A DNA stretch of 64,000 nucleotides from NCBI GenBank assembly GCA_014526335.1, contig JACTAT010000016.1, positions 7,171,339 through 7,235,338 of the forward strand. The letters are read 5' to 3'. Below are positions 24,845-36,837 of the stretch, piece after piece. The notes below the pieces were generated by a model. That model was not told where the DNA came from. It did not search any database and saw only the letters and a list, made by a program, of their open reading frames with translations. The stretch's first letter is position 1; each line of letters begins with the position of its first letter. The translations under genes were made by a program, and so were the position numbers. The DNA is from Chrysaora quinquecirrha. Its lineage: Eukaryota > Cnidaria > Scyphozoa > Semaeostomeae > Pelagiidae.

Positions 24845-27324
24845 GTAAATTGAAAGACAAATATATATCAAAGTGCGAGAAGCATCAAATTAATTATGTT
24901 GAAGAACGACGCATCAAACTTGCGTGGATGAACGTCGATGAATTTGCTGTCAGGTTAAAAATTACGGGTTTAACGTATTGCGACAGCTCATTTCATGGTG
25001 AAATGATAAGACATGTAGAGAGACTGCAAGATCAGAGTGAAGTAATCAATTTACCTGACCTATTGGACAATGATCACCGCATTATGTTTATTCAGGGGGT
25101 TGCCGGAAGTGGCAAGACTGTTTTCGCGAAGCAAGTTGCATTTCAATGGGCAATGGCAACTGACAAGGATGAGATCCGCAAGAAATTCAAGCATCTTATT
25201 TATTTTGAATGCAGAGATTTCAGTCGTTATCTGAAAAATGATGACATTGATGATGTTATTGACAGCTTTCTAAAGAAAGAATTCTTTAGTATAAATATCA
25301 CGGATGGGGAAGATTCATTACTTCTAATCGATGGCTTAGACGAGATGGTGAGCCAAAAGACAGGTCCCAATTCAGCGAAGTCTATTATTGAAAAATTTAT
25401 CTCAAAATTTCCAAAGTCTAAATTGATAATACTCGGCAGGCCGCATGTCCAAAACACTTTTGAAGGCCTAGACTGCAAAGTATTTGAAATTCTAGGACTT
25501 TCTACTGTTGAAATCGAAAGTTATGTCAAAAGGTTTGCGAAATTTGTCAGTCAGGTGGAAAATCCTGAACAGTTGATAAAGAAGACGATGAAGAATTCGG
25601 AAAATATTTCTGCCATCACTACCGTTCCGCAGTTTTTGAATACTTTATGTTGTGTGGCAATTTTGACTAATGGACAGACAGTATCCAGTGCCACTGATTT
25701 ATATTCATGGTCGTGTTATTTACTTTTAAATCAACATTCACATTTAAAGGATCCTGGAGCAAAGAGCGGTATAGTGTCAGAAATATTCTCAAAATATATT
25801 CAAGTTTTCAAATCCCTCAGTGCCATTGCATTTGAATTGTACATCAACAATGACATTATATTTGAGAAGGAAACGTTTGCACACGTTTTCAAAGAGATTA
25901 AAGGATCTGATGCCCAGCAGAAAGAATTTTTTGAAAGTCTATTTTGCGATGTCAGTGATAATTTTGGAGAGCGACGACAATTCAAACATTTGACCATAAT
26001 GGAATTTATCGCCTCAATTTATTTCTTCTTCGCAGAAGACAGAAGCCGGGTGATTGAGCAATTTTTAGACAAGAAGGCCTATGAATGCATTTCATTTATT
26101 TGTTGCTTTGAGGGACGGAAACTAGTGAGAAATGTTTCTCGTGAAGATATTTCTTGGGCTCTTGTTAATGTGTTAGATAGAGATAGCAGGGAGACGGATT
26201 TTCCACTAATAATCAAAGTTTTCAGAAATTTAAAAAGGACCATGTTTGTTGACGAAGCTATGATGATGAAATTGATGTTAAGATTTATATGCGACACCCT
26301 CAATCCAATTGACGAAATTAAAGATAAAAGTTTGTTAACAGAAATGCTTGAAAAAATAACACCGCCTAAGAGGATTACTATGAAGATAAATGAAATCGAC
26401 CAAATGAATATTTTTAACGTTATTCAAACGGCAAAAAATAATGACATAAATGATGATGAATTAAAAAATTTTTTTAAAGGCATTGAATTGAAAGTGCAGA
26501 ACTTAGAATACGTAAAAGTTATTCAGTTTGCTTGTCTGTTTGATTGTGTTGAGATCACATTGAATAAAAAGAAGTTATCAGAAGATGACATGAAATTGTT
26601 GGCCAAAAATGCAGTTTATTGTAGAGAAGTTACTTTGCGCACGTGTGATTTCACAAGAGGAACATACTTATGGAAAGAGTTGCTAAAGCATATTAAAGAA
26701 CATGAAAGTGATATGAGGCTTGAAAGATTGGCAATTTTTCATATGCAAATTGCTGATGAATGTATTGATTCCTTTGCAGAATATTTGATAATGTTGAAAC
26801 ACGTTATGTTGTACAATGTTGTTATCAATAAAGTGATATGGGATAAACTCTTCAACAATATTGACCAATATCAGAAAGGGAAAGATCATGGTCATCTGAG
26901 ATTAGAAAAACTGGAGATTGGATATATGGAAATCACTGATGAATGTATTGATTCTTTTTCGAAAGTCTTAGTAACCTTAAAAGAAGTAACGTTGTCTCGG
27001 GTTGCTATCGATAAGGCGATATGGGATAATCTCTTTTACAATATTGTCAAACATGAACAAGATCATGGTCATCTGAGATTAGAAAGACTTACGATTGGTG
27101 AAATGAAAATCGCTGATGAATATATTGATTCTTTTTCGAAAGTTTTGGTAATGTTAAAAGAAGTTAAGTTGGACACCGTAAGAGTAAATGAAAAATTCTG
27201 GTTAACATTGCTCCTAAAGCGCATCCAGCATGAACAAAGAAATGAAGGTCGACTTAGATTAAAAAAGTTGCAGATTGAAAAGATGACGCCAACAAGCATC
27301 TGGCAACCTGATATAATGAAACAG
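24845..27324 (+). CDS. NACHT exon of receptor A with LRR-like repeats
   Basis: The main exon of the receptor (2480 bp), from acceptor tttatcttag to donor acag|gtaata, open throughout. Counting from the TTG at 24850: Walker A GVAGSGKT (83-90), Walker B LLLIDGLDEM (157-166), sensor-like ILGRPH (194-199), then winged-helix-type region and RRQFKHLTIMEF before a helical middle. The C-terminal part has units of about 60 residues starting near 622, 680, 740 and 800, each with RLERLxI, DECIDSF and LKEVxL, resembling leucine-rich repeats. NACHT ATPases oligomerise on ligand detection; the repeats are the likely sensing region. There is no ATG at the start because it is an internal exon. Cassette C (40607-42879) is a close paralogue. 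Family is sure; the ligand is unknown. Confidence 0.9.
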
Positions 27325-27636
27325 GTAATAAGTATTTACTAATTTGTTGCTAATTAAGAGCCACTTCCCAATTTTTCTCTCGATTTCGTTTGGCTAGGGT
27401 TTTATGATTTCTTGTGATCTTGAGAATGCCGAATGATGTCTTGAAATTTGGGTTAAGTATTCAATTGATTATTGATTGAAGCAGCAATGACGTTGTACCT
27501 ACCACCAGATATATAATGCAAATACCGAGTCTTCCCTTACAATCCCGAACTTATTCATTTTGTTAAAATTGCTCACAGGACAAATTTGAGGGATATGTAT
27601 CCTAATTTTGTTGATCCTTTTTTATGTTTTATGCAG

Positions 27637-27690
27637 CCTGAATTGATGAAAGCAAATTTTCATAGATTTTTGGAAGGCATGAAAACATGA
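27637..27690 (+). CDS. Receptor A last exon, form 1
   Basis: After acceptor tttatgttttatgcag the frame gives PELMKANFHRFLEGMKT and TGA at 27688-27690. The NACHT exon ends in phase 0, so this exon fits directly. The same exon, base for base, is at 43173-43226 in cassette C, with 311 and 293 bp introns respectively, and a decayed copy is at 38929-38970. Conservation of acceptor, frame and stop supports it. Confidence 0.75.
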   Translation, partial: PELMKANFHRFLEGMKT

Positions 27691-28530
27691 TTTCGAATTT
27701 TCTGTAACCAATTGATCTCAGTGATTGAATATATGCCTGGCAAAACGACTTAACTAAATTTTTTTATTCCACTACTGTATTCCAAACATAAAAGATTAAA
27801 ATCTAATTGTTTGCAGCTTTTAATGGGGCTGTATGCTACAATTTCTCCAGGAATAGTGTTTTCGTCCTCGATATAGCTACATTCAGTAGATTTTTCTCCC
27901 TCGTTCTTTCTTAAAGCCTGTGCTCGTTTTCTTGTTTTTTTTAAACCTTGTTGATGCGTGCAGTGCTGCCTTTAAAAAGCCCTGTTCTTGCCCACAACCC
28001 ATTGTTCTACCTTCATTAACGTCTTTGGTTTCCAATTGTCCTTGGAAAAAAATTGTCTGAGTTTTTTTTACAAAGACGTTTCTTAAATGTTGGACTCGAG
28101 ACTTTGCCTTGTACAATTCTTAATATAAGTGCGTATTTTTGACTGTGCGCTCTTCTAAGAACGCACTTTATGAGAACATCGAGGATCGATTTGCCAACAA
28201 GATAAGAACAACGTAAGAACATGTCCAGCCTCAGATGAAAAATAAGAAACAAGAAAATGCGTTTTAGAAATTTCATCTCATGTTTGCAACACAGAACTAT
28301 GCAACTACTAAATGAAGTATATAGAAGATATGCCAAACGGTTTCTTATTGTTCGCAAAAGCAACTTATAGAAAAATTAACGTTGAAATAATAACACTATT
28401 AAGAACACTCGAGCCTCAAATTATTCAAAAAATAAGAACATCGAGCCTCGGCAAAAGTTAGCTGGTTCTTATAAACAAAAACGCGTGTAGGCAAACAGCA
28501 GCCATAACTTCTGCCTATTTTCCATTTTAG
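27691..28530. other. Receptor A 3' region between alternative last exons
   Basis: No separate gene. Sequence 28150-28300 is nearly identical to 43270-43420, while about 27730-28150 is missing from cassette C. Part of the missing stretch (about 27838-27930) is found again at 38960-39060, so it was present in the ancestral unit. Minus-strand ORFs here show no family features. Confidence 0.5.
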
Positions 28531-28569
28531 ATTGAACAAGCTGGTGTGAAGGTTAATATTTGTAAGTAA
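28531..28569 (+). CDS. Receptor A last exon, alternative form 2
   Basis: Acceptor ttttccattttag is followed in phase 0 by IEQAGVKVNICK and TAA at 28567-28569. Cassette C has the same arrangement at 43654-43698 (IKEAGVNVVVTNCK, TAA), with non-silent differences but retained frame, acceptor and stop. A gtaagt lies inside (from 28562), so it could instead be an internal exon with donor there. It would replace the last exon at 27637. Evidence is comparative only. Confidence 0.5.
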   Translation: MEQAGVKVNICK

Positions 28570-29595
28570 ATTTTTTATCATATTTTTATGTCCCCATTGT
28601 GAAAAACAATTCATATAAAAAGCTAAATTTCATATACCCAGATTTTGCAACACATTTTTCAAAAATATATTCTTTCACTAAAACGGTATGTTGACTTTGT
28701 TGGTTAGGTTTCCCACGACTGCGCGCCGAGCGACTACTCGTATTTTCTTACATAAGACATTACTGCACTATTATTTCGGTGAAAATTACCAAAAAATCGG
28801 GAATGAGAATAATCCGGGAGGGTAGGAAAAGGTTTAGAAATTTATTAAACGAGAGGTTGGAATAAAAGCGGGGTAGGAAAATACATTTCGATATAGTACA
28901 ATTCAATTGCTCAAACGAGAGCAAACACGAGCGCACATTACAATATAGCAACGTAGATTACAGTATGCTCAACCGCAGGACAGCAAAACGATAATCTAAG
29001 GAAATATGAAATCATCTATTTCAGCAAATTATGCTCATCTAATAAAAGGGGGCTATATAGTGTAGCAAATACCCCCCTGTTAAATCGGTAACTAGGATCG
29101 CCTAGGTCGCGGATTAGAAGCACGAGGAGCTAAGATGGCGGTTTATCTTTTTAGACAGGGAATTTTTGGCAACATTCTAGCAAACTGGGTAACCGGGAAT
29201 TTTAAAGTAGTTTTGGACTCTTATGGTGGGTGGTCATTTTAAGACTTGGGAACATTCTGGCAAATCAATGGTTGTGACGTCATCGATGACGTAGAAAAGT
29301 GACGGTCAGTGAAAATCTGACTCTTGAATTTTGTGTTTTTAATGATATGGTCGGAAAGAACATCTCAAATGGAGCAAAAAATTACAAAACACCAATTCGA
29401 TTTGGCTTAATACTCAGAAGCTATTACGATTCGAAATTCGTGTGACGTCATCAAAGCGCAAAACTGATATTTTGAGTCTTAACCGTTTCATGCATAAATC
29501 TTTCTTTTGATGTGTTCAGCGTTACTTTAAGTCAGGTCGCTACGGGACAGAAACAAGGGGTCAGACTGCAAAATCGGCGGGCAATGCAAAAAATG
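28570..29595. other. 3' flank of cassette A
   Basis: No gene. About 28680-29060 is homologous to about 43870-44735 plus 45233-45340, i.e. the duplicated flank of cassette C, where two insertions have landed. Around 29275-29295 and 29445-29460 there are tgacgtcatc words, a CRE-like palindrome core that recurs at the ends of the adjacent satellite-bearing element. Confidence 0.55.
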
Positions 29596-29818
29596 GTGAT
29601 GACGTCATCACTCCCATAGTGTTACAAAATGATATTGGCAAAATGTAAATATTTTGTTCCAATAGATAGGAAATGTCATTGAAAACAACTTTTATAAGAA
29701 AAGTGCGGTTGAAAACTACATGGTTTTTTAGTAATTGAGTCCAATAGCGAGAGGATTTCGGGGGGGGAATGTATTCAATACTGTACAGGTATCAGTCGAA
29801 TATTTCAAAAAGATAAGT
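29596..29818 (+). repeat. Left inverted arm of the 61-bp satellite unit
   Basis: Starts with the palindrome gtgatgacgtcatcac and pairs with 36838-37055 on the opposite strand with gaps. Weak resemblance continues outward on both sides, so the real arm may be longer. Confidence 0.6.
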
Positions 29819-29828
29819 GATTCGATAA

Positions 29829-32800
29829 GCCATGAAGTCCCATGTAGCGACAACGGGATTGAACGATTGAGTACCAGCGGTCATGCTTGGCCATGAAGTC
29901 CCGTGTAGCGACAACGGGATTGAACGATTGAGTACCAGCGGTCATGCTTGGCCATGAAGTCCCGTGTAGCAACAACGGGATTGAATGATTGAGAACCAGC
30001 AGTCATGCTTAGCCATGAAGTCCCGTGTAGCAACAACGGGATTGAATGATTGAGAACCAGCAGTCATGCTTAGCCATGAAGTCCCGTGTAGCAACAACAG
30101 GATTGATCGATTGAGTACCAGCAGTCATGCTTCACCATGAAGTCCCGTGTAGGGACAACGGGATTGAACGATTGAGTATCAGCGATCATGCTTGGCCATG
30201 AAGTCCCTTGTAGCAACAACGGGATTGAATGATTGAGTATCAGCGATCTTGCTTCACCATGAAGTCCCGTGTGGCGACAACGGGATTGAACGATTGAGTA
30301 CCAGCGATCATGCTTGGCCATGAAGTCCCGTGTAGCGACAACAGGATTGAACGATTGAGTACCAGCGATCATGCTTGGTCATGAAGTCCAGTGTAGCGTC
30401 AACGCGATTGAACTATTGAGTAAAAGCGGTCATGCTTGGCCATGAAGTCCCGTGTAGCGACAACGGGATTGAACAATTGAGTACCAGCGGCCATGCTTCA
30501 CCATGAAGTCCCGTGTAGCGACAACGGGATTGAACGAGCGAGTACCAGCGGCCATGCTTGGCCATGAAGTCCCGTGTAGCGACAACAGGATTGAACGATT
30601 GAGTACCAGCGATCATACTTGGGCATGAAGTCCAGTGTAGCGACAACGGGATTGAACGATTGAGTATCAGAGATCATGCTTCACCATGAAGTCCCGTGTA
30701 GCGACAACGGGATTGAACGATTGAGTACCAGCGATCATGCTTGGCCATGAAGTCCCGTGTAGCGACAAAGGGATTGAACGATCGAGTATCAGCGATCATG
30801 CTTGGCCATGAAGTCCCGTGTAGCAACAACGGGTATTGATCGATTGAGTATCAGCAATCATGCTTCACCATGAAGTCCCATGTAGCGACAACGGGATTGA
30901 ACGATTGAGTATAGCGATCATGCTTGGCCATGAAGTCCCGTGTAGCGACAACGGGATTGAACGATTGAGTATCAGCGATCATGCTTCACCATGAAGTCCC
31001 GTGTAGTGACAACGGGATTGAACGAGCGAGTACCAGCGGCCATGCTTGGCCATGAAGTCCCGTGTAGCGACAACAGGATTGAACGATTGAGTACCAGCGA
31101 TCATACTTGGCCATGAAGTCCAGTGTAGTGACAACGGGATTGAACGATTGAGTATCAGCGATCATGCTTCACCATGAAGTCCCGTGTAGCGACAACGGGA
31201 TTGAACGATTGAGTACCAGCGATCATGCTTGGCCATGAAGTCCAGTGTAGCGACAACGGGATCATGAAGTCCCGTGTAGCCACAACGGGATTGAACGATT
31301 GAGTACCAGCGATCATGCTTGGCCATGAAGTCCCGATGTAGCGACAACAGGATTGAACGATTGAGTACCAGCGATCATACTTGGGCATGAAGTCCAGTGT
31401 AGCGACAACGGGATTGAACGATTGAGTATCAGAGATCATGCTTCACCATGAAGTCCCGTGTAGCGACAACGGGATTGAACGATTGAGTACCAGCGATCAT
31501 GCTTGGCCATGAAGTCCCGTGTAGCGACAAAGGGATTGAACGATCGAGTATCAGCGATCATGCTTGGCCATGAAGTCCCGTGTAGCAACAACGGGTATTG
31601 ATCGATTGAGTATCAGCAATCATGCTTCACCATGAAGTCCCATGTAGCGACAACGGGATTGAACGATTGAGTACTAGCGATCATGCTTGGCCATGAAGTC
31701 CCGTGTAGCGACAACGGGATTGAACGATTGAGTACCAGCGATCATGCTTCACCATGAAGTCCCGTGTAGTGACAACGGGATTGAACGAGCGAGTACCAGC
31801 GGCCATGCTTGGCCATGAAGTCCCGTGTAGCAACAACGGGATTGAACTATTGAGTAAAAGCGGTCATGCTTGGCCATGAAGTCCCGTGTAGCGACAACGG
31901 GATTGAACAATTGAGTATCAGCTATCATGCTTCACCATGAAGTCCCGTGTAGCGACAACGGGATTGAACGAGCGAGTACCAGCGGCCATGCTTCACCATG
32001 AACTCCCGTGTAGCGACAACGGGATTGAACGAGCGAGTACCAGCGGCCATGCTTGGCCATGAAGTCCCGTGTAGCGACAACAGGATTGAACGATTGAGTA
32101 CCAGCGATCAAACTTGGCCATGAAGTCCAGTGTAGCGACAACGGGATTGAACGATTGAGTATCAGAGATCATGCTTCACCATGAAGTCCCGTGTAGCGAC
32201 AACGGGATTGAACGATTGAGTACCAGCGATCATGCTTGACCATGAAGTCCCGTGTAGCGACAACGGGATTGAACGATTGAGTACCAGCGATCATGCTTGG
32301 CCATGAAGTCCCGTGTTGCGTCAACTGGATTGAACGATTGAGTATCAGCGATCATGCTTTGCCATGAAGTCCCGTGTAGCAACAACAGGATTGATCGATT
32401 GAGTACCAGCAGTCATGCTTCACCATGAAGTCTTGTGTAGCGACAACGGGATTGAACGAGTGAGTACCAGCGGCCATGCTTGGCCATGAAGTCCCGTGTA
32501 GCGACAAAGGGATTGAACGATTGAGTATCAGCGATTATGCTTGGCCATGAAGTCCCGTGTAGCAACAACGGGATTGAACGAGCGAGTACCAGCGGCCATG
32601 CTTGGCCGTGAAGTCCCGTGTAGCGACAACAGGATTGAACGATTGAGTACCAGCGATCATACTTGGCCATGAAGTCCAGTGTAGTGACAACGGGATTGAA
32701 CGATTGAGTATCAGCGATCATGCTTTGCCATGAAGTCCCGTGTAGCAAAAAAGGGATTGAACGATTGAGTATCAGCGATCATGCTTGGCCATGAAGTCCC

Positions 32801-34186
32801 GTGTGGCAACAAAGGGATTGAACGATTGAGTATCAGCGATCATGCTTGGCTATGAAGTCCCGTGTAGCGACAAAGGGATTGAACGATTGAGTATCAGCGA
32901 TCATGCTTGGCCATGAAGTCCCGTGTAGCAACAACGGGATTGATCGATTGAGTACCAGCAGTCATGCTTCCCCATGAAGTCCCGTGTAGCGACAACGGGA
33001 TTGAACGATTGAGTATCAGCAATCATGCTTCACCCTGAAGTCCCATGTAGCGACAACGGGATTGAACGATTGAGTATCAGCGATCATGCTTTGCCATGAA
33101 GTCCCGTGTAGCAAAAAAGGGATTGAACGATTGAGTATCAGCGATCATGCTTGGCCATGAAGTCCCGTGTAGCGACAAAGGGATTGAACGATCGAGTATC
33201 AGCGATCATGCTTGGCCATGAAGTCCCGTGTAGCAACAACGGGATTGATCGATTGAGTATCAGCAATCATGCTTCACCATGAAGTCCCATGTAGCGACAA
33301 CGGGATTGAATGATTGAGTACTAGGGATCATGCTTGGCCATGAAGTCCCGTGTAGCGACAACGGGATTGAACGATTGAGTATCAGCAATCATGCTTCACC
33401 ATGAAGTCCCGTGTAGCGACAACGGGATTGAACGATTGAGTATCAGCAATCATGCTTCACCATGAAGTCCCATGTAGCGACAACTGGATTGAACGATTGG
33501 GTATCAGCAATCATGCTTCACCATGAAGTCCCATGTAGCGACAACGGGATTGAACGATTGAGTACTAGCGATCATGCTTGGCAATGAAGTCCCGTGTAGC
33601 GTCAACGGGATTGAACGATTGAGTATCAGCAGTCATGCTTGGCCATGAAGTCCCGTGTAGCAACAACGGGATTGAACGATTGAGTACCAGCGGTCATGCT
33701 TGGCCATGAAGTCCCGTGTAGCGACAACGGGATTGAACTATTGAGTACCAGCGATCATGCTTCACCATGAAGTCCCGTGTAGCGACAACGGGATTGAACT
33801 ATTGAGTACCAGCGATCATGCTTGGCCATGAAGTCCCATGTAGCGACAACTGGATTGAACGATTGAGTATCAGCGATCATGCTTTGCCATGAAGTCCCGT
33901 GTAGCAACAACAGGATTGATCGATTGAGTACCAGCAGTCATGCTTCACCATGAAGTCTTGTGTAGCGACAACGGGATTGAACGAGTGAGTACCAGCGGCC
34001 ATGCTTGGCCATGAAGTCCCGTGTAGCGACAAAGGGATTGAACGATTGAGTATCAGCGATTATGCTTGGCCATGAAGTCCCGTGTAGCAACAACGGGATT
34101 GAACGAGCGAGTACCAGCGGCCATGCTTGGCCGTGAAGTCCCGTGTAGCGACAACAGGATTGAACGATTGAGTACCAGCGATCATG
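29829..34186. repeat. 61-bp satellite array
   Basis: About 71 head-to-tail copies of gccatgaagtcccgtgtagc... with a regular 61-bp period. Each monomer holds the inverted pair TCCCGT/ACGGGA around a 9-bp loop, so it can form a small hairpin. Two subtypes (ending gcttgg and gcttca) alternate irregularly, and long stretches recur, e.g. around 32413-32685 and 33938-34210, offset by 1525 bp = 25 monomers, as expected from unequal exchange. ORFs in it are artefacts. Confidence 0.97.
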
Positions 34187-34890
34187 GTGACCCTTTAAGC
34201 TCATTTCTATTTAATGTAGAAATGAATCACCTATGTTCACAATTGCTAAAATCTGCTGATAACAACCCTCCAAGCATTGATCAATTCAGCATACCATGCC
34301 TGTTCTGGGCAGACGATGTTGTTCTAATCTCGAAATCTAAAGAAGGCCTTCAAAACAGCATAAATATTGTTGAAAAGTACTGTCATGAATACAAGATGAA
34401 GATAAATGCTGATAAAACATATGGTGTGATTTTCAACAAAAGTGGTAAAGTCCTTAGGAAGAATAAGTTAATTGTTAATAACGAAGAATTAAAAATCAAA
34501 AAAGAAGTAAAATATTTAGGTTTCATGTTAGATTGCAACGGTAATTTCCACACTACAATTGAAGATCTTGCAAATAAAGCTAAAAGGGCCCTCTATTCTA
34601 TCTATAAACTATCGACCTTGAATACCTTGTCAGTAAGTAATATGATAACGACCTTTAATGCTGTTATAAAACCAATATTGTTATACGGTTCTGAGCTTTG
34701 GGGGTATCAGTCTAAAGATAATAATAAAATAGAGCTTGCTCAGATCAGCTTCGCGAAACATATTCTTGGGGTGCATCGAAAATCTACAAATTTAGGTGTC
34801 TTGGGTGAATTAGGGTTGTATCCATTGCAATTAGAGATGAAGAACAATGCTATTAAATATTACGATTACATTCAGCAAAATAAAAAATGA
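34187..34890 (+). pseudogene. LINE reverse transcriptase, C-terminal part
   Basis: Starts at GDPLSSFLFNVEM (RT motif before the active site) and includes the catalytic FWADDVVLISKS, KINADKTYGV and KYLGFMLD motifs of LINE RTs, then the thumb. Upstream RT motifs and the endonuclease are absent through 5' truncation. The frame breaks at 34890 in a run of six A. An in-frame run of satellite upstream (from 34066) is accidental. Confidence 0.9.
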
Positions 34891-35576
34891 ACTATTAAAG
34901 GCAACACTAAATCTACAAAAGAAACTTAAAATAAATAACAACTGGTTTAAATATGTATCAAACATCTTAAATGAAACTACCTTCGACATTAAACAATTGC
35001 CTGTTAAACTTAGTAATAACAATAGTGGTATGAAACGACTGACTAGAAAAAATAATAGAATTATTACAATGGCAATTAAAGAAAAATTGATTAAAAGCTT
35101 TGAGATTAATTTCAATAATGAAATAACAAAATGCAAGAAATTATCACTTTATAAATACATAAAAGACAAGCCTAAGTTGGAAAACTATCTTATATTAGTT
35201 CAGAATCGACAACATAGATCAGCTGTGACGCGACTATTAATCAGCGCACATAAACTAAAAATTGAAACAGGCAGATACACAACAAATAGTGGTAGATTAG
35301 AAAGGGAACAAAGGTTTTGTGACTTTTGTACAAAAAAGGAGAAAAAAATAGACGATGAGTTACATTTTACGTTTAATTGCGAGTCCAACAACTCCCTGAG
35401 AATACAATGTTTTAATAAAATTGATATAGATGTTGAAAAGGGGGAAAACGAATAATGAAGAAGAAAATCTAGAATTATTAAAATCAATAGTAAAATCAAA
35501 CGAAAGCGTAAAATTGAAAACATTTGCGAAATTTATATATGATAGTGAACAGATACGAATTAAGAAAACAGCTTAG
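34891..35576 (+). pseudogene. LINE C-terminal domain with Cys/His motif
   Basis: Continuation of the LINE ORF after the shift: a basic helical part, then RLLISAHKLKIETGRY and a zinc-binding-like CDFC...ELHFTFNC motif found at the C-terminus of many LINE proteins. A second shift near 35440 (run of G) leads to the final frame, which stops at 35574-35576. Two shifts in homopolymers mark it as decayed or as having base-calling errors. Confidence 0.75.
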
Positions 35577-35853
35577 AGAAGATTGATTAAATTTAAAACT
35601 ATATAGCTGTGAATTATACAAGCTTAATTAGAAATCAATCTTTATTAATAAGACAATCATAGAAATTCTGCATTAGTATGTAGACTTACGAAAAATTTAA
35701 TCATAGTTATGTAATTGTAATAGATAGTAGTTTAGTTAATGTTTGTATTCTGTAGTCTAACAATAGCATATTATATAAATAATATCATATGTATATTGTA
35801 TTCTACTAGACCCTTCACAGGGTGTTGAATATTGAATTGAATTGAATTGAATT

Positions 35854-36480
35854 TGCTTGGCCATGAAGTCCCGTGTAGCGACAACGGGATTGAACGATTG
35901 AGTACCAGCGATCATGCTTGGCCATGAAGTCCCGCTCAGCGACAGGGAATGAACGCTTGCGTGCCAGTGGCAATGCTGGGCCATGCAGTCCGATGCAGCA
36001 CTTGGCCATGCTGTCCCTACCCAAAGCAGTAGAGAGTGTCCCTTCCTTGCAAGCCTGCTAGAACTAACGCCTTTAGTAATCTTGCATTTAGCTCAGCCTT
36101 TGTAGGACTGAAGCAATCACCGTGAAGAGTAAGATCAAATTTGGTCTGGGCGGAGGACTAAGTGCGGTTAGCGTTCCTAGATCTGCTCCGACCTGCTGCC
36201 GTGCTTGGTTTCAGAGTATGGTTTAGCAAGAACAAGACGATTAAGGTGCTTATACATCTGGCTTTGCCTTACGGTACACTAACCAGAAAATATTGAGGTA
36301 TTCTTGAATCTGATAAGGCCTGATGCCATGCTTGGCTTAGGCGTCACCTGTAGCAACAGCGAGACTCTTAAGATGTCATAAATCTGCGCGGACCTGTTGC
36401 CAATCATGGCTTTGAAAGACCTTGCAGCGACAATGAGACTATTGAGCTATTCCTAAATCTGCTAAGGCCTGATCATTTTA
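35854..36480. repeat. Decayed 61-bp satellite edge
   Basis: After the LINE there are about one and a half good monomers, then increasingly degraded ones: gccatgcagtccgatgcagc near 35983 and gaccttgcagcgacaatgag near 36418 are recognisable relatives. This gradient from identical core to ancient edge is normal for satellites. Further on, 36588-36650 and 36768-36830 form a separate direct repeat of about 60 bp. Confidence 0.6.
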
Positions 36481-36837
36481 AATGTTAGTATTATTTTCAA
36501 GGTCATTGCTGCAAGTGACTTCTTTGGAATCTGACCAAGCTAATACAGCGACTTATTTTGATGTAGGATAGGTATGAATTATTTGGTCTCTAATAACTGA
36601 GAAATATTCTTAAACGATTCTTGAAAACAATACTTTTTGCTGAAATGAATTAAGCAATAACGTAATCAAGAAATTACATAAATTCAAGAAAACTTTTTTA
36701 TAATAAGTCACGTGAATCAGTACCACCCAAGACCCCTTTGTGAAAAATACATTTGATATGTAGCATCTGAGAAACATCGACACACGATGCTTGAAAACGA
36801 TACCTTTTGCTGAAATAAATTTTAAATCGCTTTTTCT

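Larger units (their letters stand above)
34187..35853 (+). mobile_element. 5'-truncated LINE inserted in the satellite
   Basis: A LINE fragment starting in the middle of the RT (just at GDPLSS) and ending in a gaatt pentamer tail (about 35832-35853). The satellite stops at atcatg (34186) and resumes as tgcttggcc (35854) exactly in phase, with at most a 2-bp duplication (tg). Loss of the 5' end is the usual result of incomplete target-primed reverse transcription. The clade is not certain; the C-terminal Cys/His motif and the tail suggest the I/Nimb/CR1 group. Confidence 0.85.

Noticed and set aside
29829..34186. CRISPR-like array: regular 61-bp period with gggattgaac, which recalls CRISPR repeat ends
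   Set aside because: The whole 61-bp unit is conserved, so there are no unique spacers; no cas genes; the context is eukaryotic. It is a satellite.
34066..34186. N-terminal extension of the LINE RT ORF
   Set aside because: These codons are 61-bp satellite that happens to be open in frame at the truncation point.
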